NCBI RefSeq assembly: GCF_036116635.1 | Contig: NZ_CP107995.1 | Coordinates: 930,001 to 994,000 of the forward strand | DNA length: 64,000 bases | DNA from: Amycolatopsis sp. NBC_00345 | Lineage (GTDB): Bacteria; Actinomycetota; Actinomycetes; Mycobacteriales; Pseudonocardiaceae | Direction of reading: 5' to 3' | Notes under the pieces: model-generated | Seen by the model: only the letters and a program-made list of their open reading frames with translations | What the model was told of the DNA's origin: nothing | Databases searched by the model: none | Program-made: the position numbers and the translations under genes | In this document: piece by piece, positions 48,016 through 55,938 of the stretch | How positions within the stretch are numbered: position 1 is the stretch's first letter | How the letters are laid out: the number at the start of each line of letters is the position of its first letter

Positions 48016-50775
48016 ATGACCGTGCCGGACGAAGCCGTGCTGCCTGCTCCGCGCGCGAGCGAGGACGACCTGCTCATCGAGCTGCGGGAGCGCCTGGAGG
48101 TGCTGGCCCGGGAGGCGCTGGCGAAGCAGGAGCAGGTGGTGGCGCTCGCGGTGCCGGCGCCCGATCGCGAGCGGGAGTACGAAAAAATCGTGGCGGGGGT
48201 GGTCGCCGACGCCGACGACGCACTGCGCGACACCAACCACGAGATCTTGGGGCTGAGCGCGGCCCGCGAGGCGCTCGCCAAGCACCTGCCCTCGCCCGAG
48301 GCGCCGCGGGCGGATCCGCGCGATCCGGCCGGGCACGCCGCCTTCGGTTTCGTGCTGTGGCTCGGGATCGGCTACCCGTTGCTGTGGTGGGAGCTGAACC
48401 AGACCGGCCTGACCGGCTTCGGCTGGTTCCTCACCGTGACCGGTTTGGTGGCGGTCGCGGTTTCCGCGGTCTGGTACGCGGCGCGGCTGCTGGTCCGCGC
48501 GGGCCGGCGCCTCGGCGACGTACCCGTGGAGACGGGCGGGGCGTGGGCGTTGGTCACCGGGTTCACGACGCTCTACTTGCTGCTGCTGTGGCGGCTGGGG
48601 CCATCAAGCCGTGAAGCGCTGGGCGGCCCCTGGTCGGTGGTCGTGTGGGTCGTCGCGGGTCTGGCCGCGGCGTTCGTCGTCGCTGTGGCGAGCAGTTTGG
48701 CCGCGGTCCCGCCGAAAGACGGGGCCCCCGCCCGGCGGCCGCCCGGGATCGTGATCCGCCGGGGCCTCGCCGCCGCGGTCCTCGCCGCCGCCGTGGCCTT
48801 CCTCGTGCTCCAGGTCCTGCCCCTGCCGGTCCCGCCCTGGGCGCGGTTCGTGCTGGCCGACGCCGGATCGCTGGTGATCCTGATCGGCGCGGCCCCGCTG
48901 AGCCTCCGGCTGATCCCCGCGGCCTGGTCGCGGGACCCGGCCCGGCGCGGGAGCCCGGGCTGGAACCGGCGGCTGGACGAGCTGGCCGAGAACCTGAACG
49001 AGGCCCAGGACGCCTGGGCCAAAGCCGCCAGGGGACCGGTCCGGGTGCTGCTCAACCGCCACCTCGACAAGGTGCTCAACCCGGCGTTCACCACGACGCT
49101 GCGGCCCTACGACCACCACGCGCTGGGGCAGATGCGCGCCGGGGACCGGGCGGTCACGACCATCGCCATCGGGGACCGCCTCCGGGCCCTGCTGGCGGGC
49201 ATCGAGAGCGGCGCGGTCGGGATGGCCGGACCGCGTGGCGCGGGCAAGTCCACCCTGCTCGAGGCCTACCGGGACGGAAAGTTCCTCGACGATCCCCACA
49301 GCGAGCACATCGCGCTGTGGGAAAGCGTGCCGGTGCGGTACGACGCGCGGGAGTTCGTGCTGCACCTGTACGCCCGGACCTGCGGTGCGGTGGCGGAGTT
49401 CTGTGAACGGCGGGGTGCGGCCGCGCCACCCGGACCGGCTCGGCGGGCCGGGTGGCGGAGGGTCGGGCCGTTTGTCGCCGTCGCGCTCGGGTGGGCCGCT
49501 GCGGGCGTGGCCGGGTCGGTGCTGGCGCTCGGCTCGCGCTTCGACCTGGCCGCGTGGTCGGCGACGCTCTGGTGGCCGTTGGTGTGCCTGCTCGGCGCGT
49601 CGAGTTTGCTCTACCTCGCCGCGCGGCGAGGGGCCTGGCCGGCGCCGTCCCGCGAGCCGGCTCCGCCGCCGGTCCTGCCGGGAGACGTGACCGCGTTGCG
49701 GGCCCGCGCGGAGTGGGCGCTCGACGACATCCGGTTCCAGCAGAAGCACACCTCGGGCTGGTCCGGGAAGGTCGGCGTGGCCGGCGCGGAAGCGGGCGTC
49801 ACCGGCTCCCGCGAGCTGACCCGGCAGCCGAAGACCTACCCCGAGATCGTGCACGAGTTCGGTGTGTTCCTTCAGCAGACCAGCCGTTGTCTCGCGGCGC
49901 TGGACCGCGTCGCGAGCCCGTCGCTGGTGATCATCCTCGACGAGCTGGACAAGATCGCCGCCCCGGACGTCGCCCAGGACTTCATCAACGAGGTCAAGGG
50001 GCTGCTGACCACCGACGTCCCGGGACTGCTGTTCCTGGTGTCGGTGTCGGAGGACGCGCTGGCGGCGTTCGAGCGCCGCGGGCTGCCGGTCCGGGACGCC
50101 TTCGACAGCGCGTTCGACCTGATCATCCGGCTCGAGTACCTCGACCTCGCCGACGCGCGGCTGGTGCTGTCAAGCCGCGTGGTCGGCCTGCCCCAGCCGT
50201 TCATCTGCCTGTGCCACTGCCTGTCCGGCGGGCTGCCCCGGGAGCTGATCCGGGTGGCCCGGCAGGTGCTCGCCGGCGACGGGGAGCTGGCGGACGTCGC
50301 GGCCCGGGTGGTCGCCGAGGACCTCGCGGCCAAGCGGGCCGGGCTGCTGACGGTCATCAGCCGGGGCGGGCACGACGACGCACTGGTGAGCGACCTGGTC
50401 CGGCACATCAACGCGCACGCGGGCGCCGGCCCCGGCGAGCTGATCGCCGCCGCGGAAACGCCGCCGATCACCACGGGTGCGCCGGAGCACGCGGACCTGC
50501 TGCGGCTGCAGACCGAAACCCTCGGCTACCTGTACTACCTGGGCACCGTGCTCGAGGTGTTCGGCCCGGCGTTCGCCCCGGCCGACCTGGACCGGGGCGC
50601 CACGGCGGGCGACGGCTCGTTCGACTCGCTCGCGTCGGCGCGCCAGCTCTTCCCGGTGAACGCCCGCCTGGCCTGGCTGACGATCACCGCGTTCCGGGAA
50701 TGCTGGGGCCAACGCGCGGTGCCGCCGCCGTCGGCAGGGGTCAGCCCTGCGGGGCCGGGGCCTGGCGCGGCGTGA
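48016..50775 (+). CDS. Membrane-anchored KAP/STAND-like P-loop NTPase
   Basis: 919 aa. The N-terminus is a charged helical region (LIELRERLEVLAREALAKQEQ). Around six hydrophobic segments follow between residues 110 and 300. The P-loop GPRGAGKST is near 405-413, a further membrane pair is inserted at about 486-540 (the KAP family hallmark), and Walker B VIILDELDKI is near residue 639, with a sensor strand LLFLVSVSEDA. Function unknown; KAP NTPases are membrane-linked and often in conflict loci. The ATG at 48016 has no ribosome site, and TAAGAT at 48003-48008 could give a nearly leaderless transcript. The 3' end overlaps the convergent channel gene. Confidence 0.82.
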   Translation: MTVPDEAVLPAPRASEDDLLIELRERLEVLAREALAKQEQVVALAVPAPDREREYEKIVAGVVADADDALRDTNHEILGLSAAREALAKHLPSPEAPRADPRDPAGHAAFGFVLWLGIGYPLLWWELNQTGLTGFGWFLTVTGLVAVAVSAVWYAARLLVRAGRRLGDVPVETGGAWALVTGFTTLYLLLLWRLGPSSREALGGPWSVVVWVVAGLAAAFVVAVASSLAAVPPKDGAPARRPPGIVIRRGLAAAVLAAAVAFLVLQVLPLPVPPWARFVLADAGSLVILIGAAPLSLRLIPAAWSRDPARRGSPGWNRRLDELAENLNEAQDAWAKAARGPVRVLLNRHLDKVLNPAFTTTLRPYDHHALGQMRAGDRAVTTIAIGDRLRALLAGIESGAVGMAGPRGAGKSTLLEAYRDGKFLDDPHSEHIALWESVPVRYDAREFVLHLYARTCGAVAEFCERRGAAAPPGPARRAGWRRVGPFVAVALGWAAAGVAGSVLALGSRFDLAAWSATLWWPLVCLLGASSLLYLAARRGAWPAPSREPAPPPVLPGDVTALRARAEWALDDIRFQQKHTSGWSGKVGVAGAEAGVTGSRELTRQPKTYPEIVHEFGVFLQQTSRCLAALDRVASPSLVIILDELDKIAAPDVAQDFINEVKGLLTTDVPGLLFLVSVSEDALAAFERRGLPVRDAFDSAFDLIIRLEYLDLADARLVLSSRVVGLPQPFICLCHCLSGGLPRELIRVARQVLAGDGELADVAARVVAEDLAAKRAGLLTVISRGGHDDALVSDLVRHINAHAGAGPGELIAAAETPPITTGAPEHADLLRLQTETLGYLYYLGTVLEVFGPAFAPADLDRGATAGDGSFDSLASARQLFPVNARLAWLTITAFRECWGQRAVPPPSAGVSPAGPGPGAA

Positions 50776-51373
50776 GCCAGCGGGTGACCCACTGGGCGAC
50801 CGCGACCAGCAGCAGGGCCCAGTAGCCGTACTTCGGCCAGATCGCGCCCACGATGAAGGCCACCAGGAACGCCGTGCTGGTCAGCGAGGCATTGAGCACC
50901 GATTCGCCGGGGATGGGCTCGGAGTCGCCGCGGACTTCGGGGGAGCGGTGGATGACCAGCACCATCGCGAGGTAGAACAGGCTGTTCGCCAGGATGGTGC
51001 CGATGTAGAACATCACGGCGAACCGGCTGGTGGCGAAGCCGCCCACGATCTCCGTGGGGAAGGGCAGCAGGACGATCGAGAAGATCCAGCCGAAGTTCAG
51101 GTACATCAGCGACCCGCTGTAGGCCTCGACGTGCTCGAAGATCTGGTGGTGGGCGTACCACAGGCGCGCGATGACCGCGAAGCTCAGCAGGAAGGTGTAG
51201 ATCTTCCACTGGTTGTGGGTGAAGGCCTCGATCGCCTCGCCTTTCTCGGCGACCAGCTCCGGCACCAGCTCCGACAGCGGCAGCACCAGCAGGGTCAGGG
51301 CGATGGCAGTCACGGCGTCGGTGAAGAACACCAGCCGTTCGGGTGACTTCGTCTTCTGCACCGCGCGATCCAA
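50741..51373 (-). CDS. TMEM175-type potassium channel-like protein
   Basis: 210 aa with six membrane helices. RLVFFTDAVTAIALTLLVLPL carries the RxxxF(S/T)D signature of helix 1 in TMEM175 (DUF1211) channels. Bacterial members form tetrameric K+ channels in the inner membrane. Only one six-helix unit is present, as usual in bacteria. A TTG at 51373 gives the longest form; GTG at 51361 is an equally good start. Its end overlaps the KAP-like gene by 35 bases. Confidence 0.85.
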   Translation of the reverse strand: MDRAVQKTKSPERLVFFTDAVTAIALTLLVLPLSELVPELVAEKGEAIEAFTHNQWKIYTFLLSFAVIARLWYAHHQIFEHVEAYSGSLMYLNFGWIFSIVLLPFPTEIVGGFATSRFAVMFYIGTILANSLFYLAMVLVIHRSPEVRGDSEPIPGESVLNASLTSTAFLVAFIVGAIWPKYGYWALLLVAVAQWVTRWLTPRQAPAPQG

Positions 51374-51431
51374 CCACCCCGCGTCCCCGGCCCGTTCGCG
51401 GGGGTAGGGCGTCCATAAAGGACGCCGCGGT

Positions 51432-52316
51432 TCAGCGGGCCAGCGCGCGGGCCGCCGCGCGGGTGACGGCGGCGGCGACCGCGGCCAGCGCGGGCGAGTC
51501 CAGCTTCCACTGCTGCCAGTACAACGGGACGTCCACCGGCCGGTCCGGGGCCAGGTCCACCAGCGGGTCGCCGCGGCGGGCCAGCTGGGCCTCGGGCACC
51601 ATGCCCCAGCCGAGCCCCGCGGCCACCGCCTCGGCGAACGACTCCGACGCGGGCACGTAGTGGCGCGTCCCGCCGGACCGGTGACGGCGGGTGAGGCCGC
51701 GCAGGAAGCGGTCCTGCAGGTCGTCTTTGCGGTCGAACAGCACGGCGGGCGCGTCCACGAGCGCGCGCGGGCCGTCGCCGAGCCAGCGGTCGACGAACTC
51801 GGGTGAGGCCACCGCGCGGTACCGCATCCGGCCCAGCCTCGTCGCCGTGCAGCCCTGCACCGGGTGCGGCGCGGACGTCACCGCCGCCATCACCAAGCCC
51901 TCCCGCAGCAGCGCGGCAGTGTGGTCCTGGTCGTCGCTGCGCAGGTCGAAACAGACACGCAGCCCGTCGGGCAGGTCGGCGAGCGCGGGCAGGAACCAGG
52001 TGGCCAGCGAGTCGGCGTTCACCGCGATCGGCAGCGTCGTCGGCGCACCCGGCTCGGCCAGGCCCAGCTCCGCCCGGGTGTCGGCTTCCAGGCGCGTGAG
52101 CTGGCGGGCGAACCGCACCAGCACCGCGCCGGACTCGGTGAGCCGCACCGGTTTCGACCGCTGGACCAGCACCCGCCCCGTGCGTTGCTCCAGCGCTTTC
52201 ACCCGCTGGCTCACCGCCGACGGCGTCACGTGCAGCGCCGCGGCGGCCGCGTCGAAGGAGCCTTCGTCGACGACAGCGAGCAGCGTCCGGACCTGGTCGA
52301 GCGGCAGATCTGACAT
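51432..52316 (-). CDS. LysR-family regulator of lysine/arginine export (LysG/ArgP type)
   Basis: A 294-aa LysR regulator. The HTH is in LLAVVDEGSFDAAAAALHVTPSAVSQRVKALEQ. The effector domain has LPIAVNADSLATWFLPAL and YVPASESFAEAVAAGLGWGMVP, as in LysG/ArgP. It is divergent from lysE with only 40 bases between start codons, the classical arrangement in which basic amino acids or His activate export. The start at 52316 (or ATG 52319) has no ribosome site, suggesting a leaderless mRNA. Upstream frames overlap lysE and are rejected. Confidence 0.9.
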   Translation of the reverse strand: MSDLPLDQVRTLLAVVDEGSFDAAAAALHVTPSAVSQRVKALEQRTGRVLVQRSKPVRLTESGAVLVRFARQLTRLEADTRAELGLAEPGAPTTLPIAVNADSLATWFLPALADLPDGLRVCFDLRSDDQDHTAALLREGLVMAAVTSAPHPVQGCTATRLGRMRYRAVASPEFVDRWLGDGPRALVDAPAVLFDRKDDLQDRFLRGLTRRHRSGGTRHYVPASESFAEAVAAGLGWGMVPEAQLARRGDPLVDLAPDRPVDVPLYWQQWKLDSPALAAVAAAVTRAAARALAR

Positions 52317-52356
52317 CATGATCGCTAATGCTACGTAAGAATCTTTAGCTGGTCTC
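52317..52356. promoter_or_regulatory. 40-base divergent lysG-lysE promoter
   Basis: The whole spacer between the two start codons is AT-rich for this genome and contains CTAATGC...CTTTAG, an interrupted dyad fitting a LysR site. With so little room, both transcripts are likely to begin at or near their start codons and to share the regulator's binding site. Confidence 0.55.
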
Positions 52357-52992
52357 ATGACGGTCGGCGCGCTTACGTTCGGTGGCGTGCTTCCCGTACT
52401 CGCCGCCGGCTTCGGCACCAGCCTGTCCCTGATCGTCGCCATCGGCGCGCAGAACACCTTTGTGCTCCAGCAAGGCCTGCGCGGTACGGCCGTGGTGCCG
52501 GTGGTGCTGGTCTGCGCGCTGTCGGACGCGGTGCTGATCGCCGCGGGGGTGAGCGGGATCGGCGCCGTCCCGCACCGCTGGCCGTCGGCGGTCAGCGCGA
52601 TCGGCGTCGCCGGCGGCCTCTTCCTGGTGGCTTACGGCTTCCTCGCCGCGCGCCGCGCGGTCCGGCCGGGCGCGCTGACCACCGGCGCGTTCGAGCCGAA
52701 ATCCTTGCGCCGCACCGTGTTCACCTGCCTCGCGCTCACTTGGCTGAACCCGCACGTGTACCTGGACACCGTGCTGCTGCTGGGTTCGGTCGCCGCGGGA
52801 CACGGCGACGGCCGCTGGCTGTTCGGCGTCGGCGCCGTGCTCGCGAGCGTGTTCTGGTTCTGTGCGGTGGGATTCGGCGCGCGGCGGCTCGCGGGCGTGT
52901 TCGCGCGCCCGGCCGCGTGGCGGGTGCTGGACGCGCTGATCGCCGTCACCATGACCGCGCTCGGCGTCACGATGCTCGCGGGACGGCTGTGA
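52357..52992 (+). CDS. lysE: LysE-family amino-acid exporter
   Basis: A 211-aa inner-membrane exporter with about six helices. The family loop IVAIGAQNTFVLQQGLRG is present, as are WLNPHVYLDTVLLLGSV and the basic central loop. Together with the divergent LysG-type regulator this is a lysine/arginine export switch that prevents intracellular overload, for example from peptides. The gene symbol is by similarity and arrangement; substrate preference among basic amino acids was not determined. Confidence 0.88.
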   Translation: MTVGALTFGGVLPVLAAGFGTSLSLIVAIGAQNTFVLQQGLRGTAVVPVVLVCALSDAVLIAAGVSGIGAVPHRWPSAVSAIGVAGGLFLVAYGFLAARRAVRPGALTTGAFEPKSLRRTVFTCLALTWLNPHVYLDTVLLLGSVAAGHGDGRWLFGVGAVLASVFWFCAVGFGARRLAGVFARPAAWRVLDALIAVTMTALGVTMLAGRL

Positions 52993-53013
52993 TCAAGACT
53001 GGGCCGGGGGAGT

Positions 53014-55089
53014 TCAGGCCTGCGGCGCGACCGGCCACATCTCGTCGTTCAGCAGCCGCTTGAGGATCTTGCCGGTCGCGTTGCGCGGCAGCTCTTTCAC
53101 GAAGTACACGTCTCGCGGCACGGCGAAGCGCGCGAGCTTCTGGTGGATGTAGTGCCGCACGTCCTCGGCGTGCATCCGCGCGCCGCCGCGAAGCACCACG
53201 TACGCGGCGAGCCGCTGGCCGTACTCGTCGTCGGGCACGCCCACCACCGCGGCGTCGGACACCCCCGGCAGCGCGACGAGCGCCTCCTCGACCGGCCGCG
53301 GGAACACGTTTTCGCCGCCGGACACGATCATCTCGTCGGCGCGGCCGGTGATGAACAGCCGTCCGCCGGCGTCCTGGTAGCCGATGTCGCCGGTGGCCAT
53401 CAGGTCCTGCGCGCGCGGCACGCTGGAACCGTTGGTGTAGCCGTCGAAGAGCATGTCGTTGCCGACGAAGATCTGGCCCTCGTCGCCGGGCGGCACGAGC
53501 TTGCGGTCCTCGTCCAGCACGGCGATCCGCGTGCCCGGCGGGCAGCGGCCCGCGGTGGTCGGCGCGGCCCGCAGGTCGGCCGGGTCGGCGATGCTCGCCC
53601 AGGAGACCTCGGTGGAGCCGTAGAAGTTGTAGAGGATGTCGCCGAAGGTGTCCATGAACGTGGTCACGAACGTGCCCGACATCGCCGAGCCGCTGCTGGC
53701 CACGATCCGCAGCGACGACAGGTCGTACCGGCTGCGCACGCGCTCGGGCAGGTCCTGGATGCGCTGCAGCATGATCGGCACGGCGAACAGCGCGTCGCAC
53801 CGGTGCTCGGCGATCATCCGCAGCGTGTTCTCCGCGTCGAACCGGCGGATCAGCGACAGCTCCGCGCGCACGGCCATGCCGACCTGCATCGCGGCCAGGC
53901 CCCAGCTGTGGAACAGCGGCGCCGCGACGGCGATCTTGTCCCTGGCGCGCAACGGGATCCGGGCCAGGATCGTCGCGGCGGCGCCGAGGCTCTTGGGCGT
54001 GGGACGGCGCGCGCCCTTCGGCGCCCCGGTGGTGCCCGAGGTGAGCACGACGATCTGGCCGGGCCGCTCGCTCGGCTTCGGCCGGTTCGACGGCGCGTCG
54101 TGGATCAGCTCCTCGACCGTGCGGTAGCCCTGCTCCGCGTCGTCCCAGGTGCTGACGCGCGGGAAGTCGCCGCGCACGTCGGAGATCGTCCGCGCGAACT
54201 CGTCGTCGGCCAGCACCGCGGCGGGGCGGTGGTCGTTCAGCACGTCCCCCACGGCGCTGGGGGACAGGCCGGTGTTGAGCAGGATGACGTCCGCGCCGAG
54301 CTTGCTGCAGCCGACGAACGCCTCGACCATCGCCGCGTGGTTGCGGCACATCAGCGCCACCCGCTGGCCGGCTTCGACGCCGAGCTTGGCCAGCGCGTTG
54401 GCCAGCCGGTTGCTGCGTTCGTCGATCTCGCGGAAGGTGCGGGTGTTCCGCTCGTCGTGCACCGCGATCTCGTCGGCGCCGCGTGCCGTGGCGGCCAGGT
54501 ACCCGCCGGCGACGGTGGCGCCCCACTGCGAGATCGAGCTCAGCTGCTTGACCACCTTGTCCGGCCGTCCCGCGGCGATCACGCCCGCGCGGACCAGGAT
54601 GTTCGCGGTGCGCAGCGTGGTCGCGCGGTCCTGCTGGGGCGGGTCGGCGGCCTCGCCCGAGAGCTGCTGGTCGATCCGCCGGGTCAGGTCCTTGAGCAGG
54701 GTCTTGACCGCGGACCGGGAGAAGAGGTCGCGCCGCTCCGGCGGCAGCGAGGGAAGCATCAGGCGCAGCACGATCTCGGTGCGGCCGCCCTCGATCGGGC
54801 GCAGCTCGAAGGAAACCCAGTTGCGCTCGTCGGGCAGCCCGCACCAGACCACGTGTTCGTTCGGCCGGTACACCGCCGCGTGCACGGTGCCCTCCACGAG
54901 CGTTTCGCGGTCCGGAGTCAGCCGGATCAGGCATCGCGGGCCCCGGCCGCGCGCGGCGGACTCGGTCACCTCGCACCAGCTGATCGCCGGGACGAACCTC
55001 GGGTACAGCTCCGGCGACCCGATGATCTGCCACACCTGGCCGGGCGGGTGCCCGGCCACTGCGCTCGCCTCGACTACATCGTCTCGCAT
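53014..55089 (-). CDS. SRPBCC domain fused to acyl-CoA ligase
   Basis: 691 aa. Residues 1-150 form an SRPBCC/START-like lipid-binding domain (VVEASAVAGHPPGQVWQIIGS, ELYPRFVPAISWCEV, WVSFELRPIEGGRTEIVLRL). After a linker, residues about 190-690 are an acyl-CoA ligase with VLTSGTTGAPKG, FYGSTEVSWAS, TGDIGYQDAGGRLFITGRADEM and the catalytic lysine in RNATGKILKR. The fused domain could present a hydrophobic acid to the ligase. Long-chain, steroid or polyketide acids are plausible substrates, not shown. No frame break separates the domains, so the fusion looks real. Confidence 0.88.
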   Translation of the reverse strand: MRDDVVEASAVAGHPPGQVWQIIGSPELYPRFVPAISWCEVTESAARGRGPRCLIRLTPDRETLVEGTVHAAVYRPNEHVVWCGLPDERNWVSFELRPIEGGRTEIVLRLMLPSLPPERRDLFSRSAVKTLLKDLTRRIDQQLSGEAADPPQQDRATTLRTANILVRAGVIAAGRPDKVVKQLSSISQWGATVAGGYLAATARGADEIAVHDERNTRTFREIDERSNRLANALAKLGVEAGQRVALMCRNHAAMVEAFVGCSKLGADVILLNTGLSPSAVGDVLNDHRPAAVLADDEFARTISDVRGDFPRVSTWDDAEQGYRTVEELIHDAPSNRPKPSERPGQIVVLTSGTTGAPKGARRPTPKSLGAAATILARIPLRARDKIAVAAPLFHSWGLAAMQVGMAVRAELSLIRRFDAENTLRMIAEHRCDALFAVPIMLQRIQDLPERVRSRYDLSSLRIVASSGSAMSGTFVTTFMDTFGDILYNFYGSTEVSWASIADPADLRAAPTTAGRCPPGTRIAVLDEDRKLVPPGDEGQIFVGNDMLFDGYTNGSSVPRAQDLMATGDIGYQDAGGRLFITGRADEMIVSGGENVFPRPVEEALVALPGVSDAAVVGVPDDEYGQRLAAYVVLRGGARMHAEDVRHYIHQKLARFAVPRDVYFVKELPRNATGKILKRLLNDEMWPVAPQA

Positions 55090-55308
55090 GCGATCCGCCT
55101 CAGTCGCCGCGCGCGTTGTGCTCCCCGGTCACCCACCGGACACGCGTTCAGGTTCGGGCACGCTATCAGCAAACGGGCCAGCTCTGGTACTCCGAACGAC
55201 GGCGGATCCTCCCTGATGGGAATTTTCCGTCCACGCGTGACAAGGGTCGCCGACCTGGCGGGAGTGTGCTCCTCGTGCGGGCCGGCGGGCGGGTCCCATA
55301 ATGTCCGG

Positions 55309-55794
55309 GTGGAGCAATTGGTCGAGGAGTACGGCCCCCGCTGGGAGCCCGGCCCGTACGAGCGGGGAACCGACGGCCCGCGGGTGATTCTCGTGGGGGT
55401 CGACACCTCCCCGACGGGCTTGCGCGCGGCGTCCTACGCGGGCGGACTGGCCCGCCGTCAGAAGGCGCGGCTGGTGATCGTGTACGTCGCGGCGCCGTCG
55501 ATGTGGGCCGGGCTGGCCGCGGCCGCCGTGGCCGACATGCAGCAGCAGACCTTCGAAGAAGAGATCGAGGAGCTGCGCTCAGAACTGCGCAACCGGGCCG
55601 ACGAGCTGGGCGTGCCGGTCACCTTCATGGTCCGCCGCGGCGAGGCCTTCCCCGAACTGCAGCAGGCGGCGATCGACGAGAGCGCGGACATGGTCGTGGT
55701 GGGCGCGTCCGAGCAGGCCGGCCACCGGCTGGTCGGCTCGGTGGCCAACCGCCTGGTCCGCGCCGCGAACTGGCCCGTGGTCGTCGTCCCCTGA
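55309..55794 (+). CDS. Universal stress protein (UspA family)
   Basis: 161 aa, single Usp domain: VILVGVDTSPTGLRAASYAGGLARR, MVVVGASEQAGHRLVGSVANRLVRAANWPVVVVP. The GxxG...G(S/T) ATP-binding pattern is largely present. The GTG at 55309 has CATAAT at 55297-55302 just upstream, which would place the transcript start at the GTG itself (leaderless). It is divergent from the SRPBCC-ligase gene and followed immediately by a family A palindrome. Confidence 0.88.
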   Translation: MEQLVEEYGPRWEPGPYERGTDGPRVILVGVDTSPTGLRAASYAGGLARRQKARLVIVYVAAPSMWAGLAAAAVADMQQQTFEEEIEELRSELRNRADELGVPVTFMVRRGEAFPELQQAAIDESADMVVVGASEQAGHRLVGSVANRLVRAANWPVVVVP

Positions 55795-55800
55795 CTCGCG

Positions 55801-55858
55801 GGTGCCCTGAAGGCCACCATGAGGGACCTACATGCCCTCAAGGTGGCCTTCAGGGACC
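55801..55858. repeat. Palindrome, family A copy 3
   Basis: GGTGCCCTGAAGGCCACC (55801-55818) is complementary, with one mismatch, to GGTGGCCTTCAGGGACC (55842-55858). The interior holds ATGAGGGACCTACATGCCCT, which is the loop region of copy 1 in inverted form. It begins 6 bases after the universal stress gene stop, again in terminator position. Confidence 0.88.
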
Positions 55859-55868
55859 AACGGCGGCG

Positions 55869-55927
55869 TTGACAGCCGCTCGGCGAGCGGTAAGAATACT
55901 GAACCGGTAAGAAACTTGAACCGGTTC
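55869..55927 (+). promoter_or_regulatory. Promoter with tandem 17-bp operator repeats
   Basis: -35 TTGACA (55869-55874), a 17-base spacer and AAGAAT (55892-55897) form a near-consensus promoter. Two direct repeats, GGTAAGAATACTGAACC (55889-55905) and GGTAAGAAACTTGAACC (55906-55922), plus a partial third (GGTTC), cover the -10 element and start site. A bound protein would block transcription of the monooxygenase-F420 enzyme-HxlR operon. The HxlR protein encoded at its end is the obvious candidate. Confidence 0.75.
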
Positions 55928-55938
55928 GGAGGCGTCGG

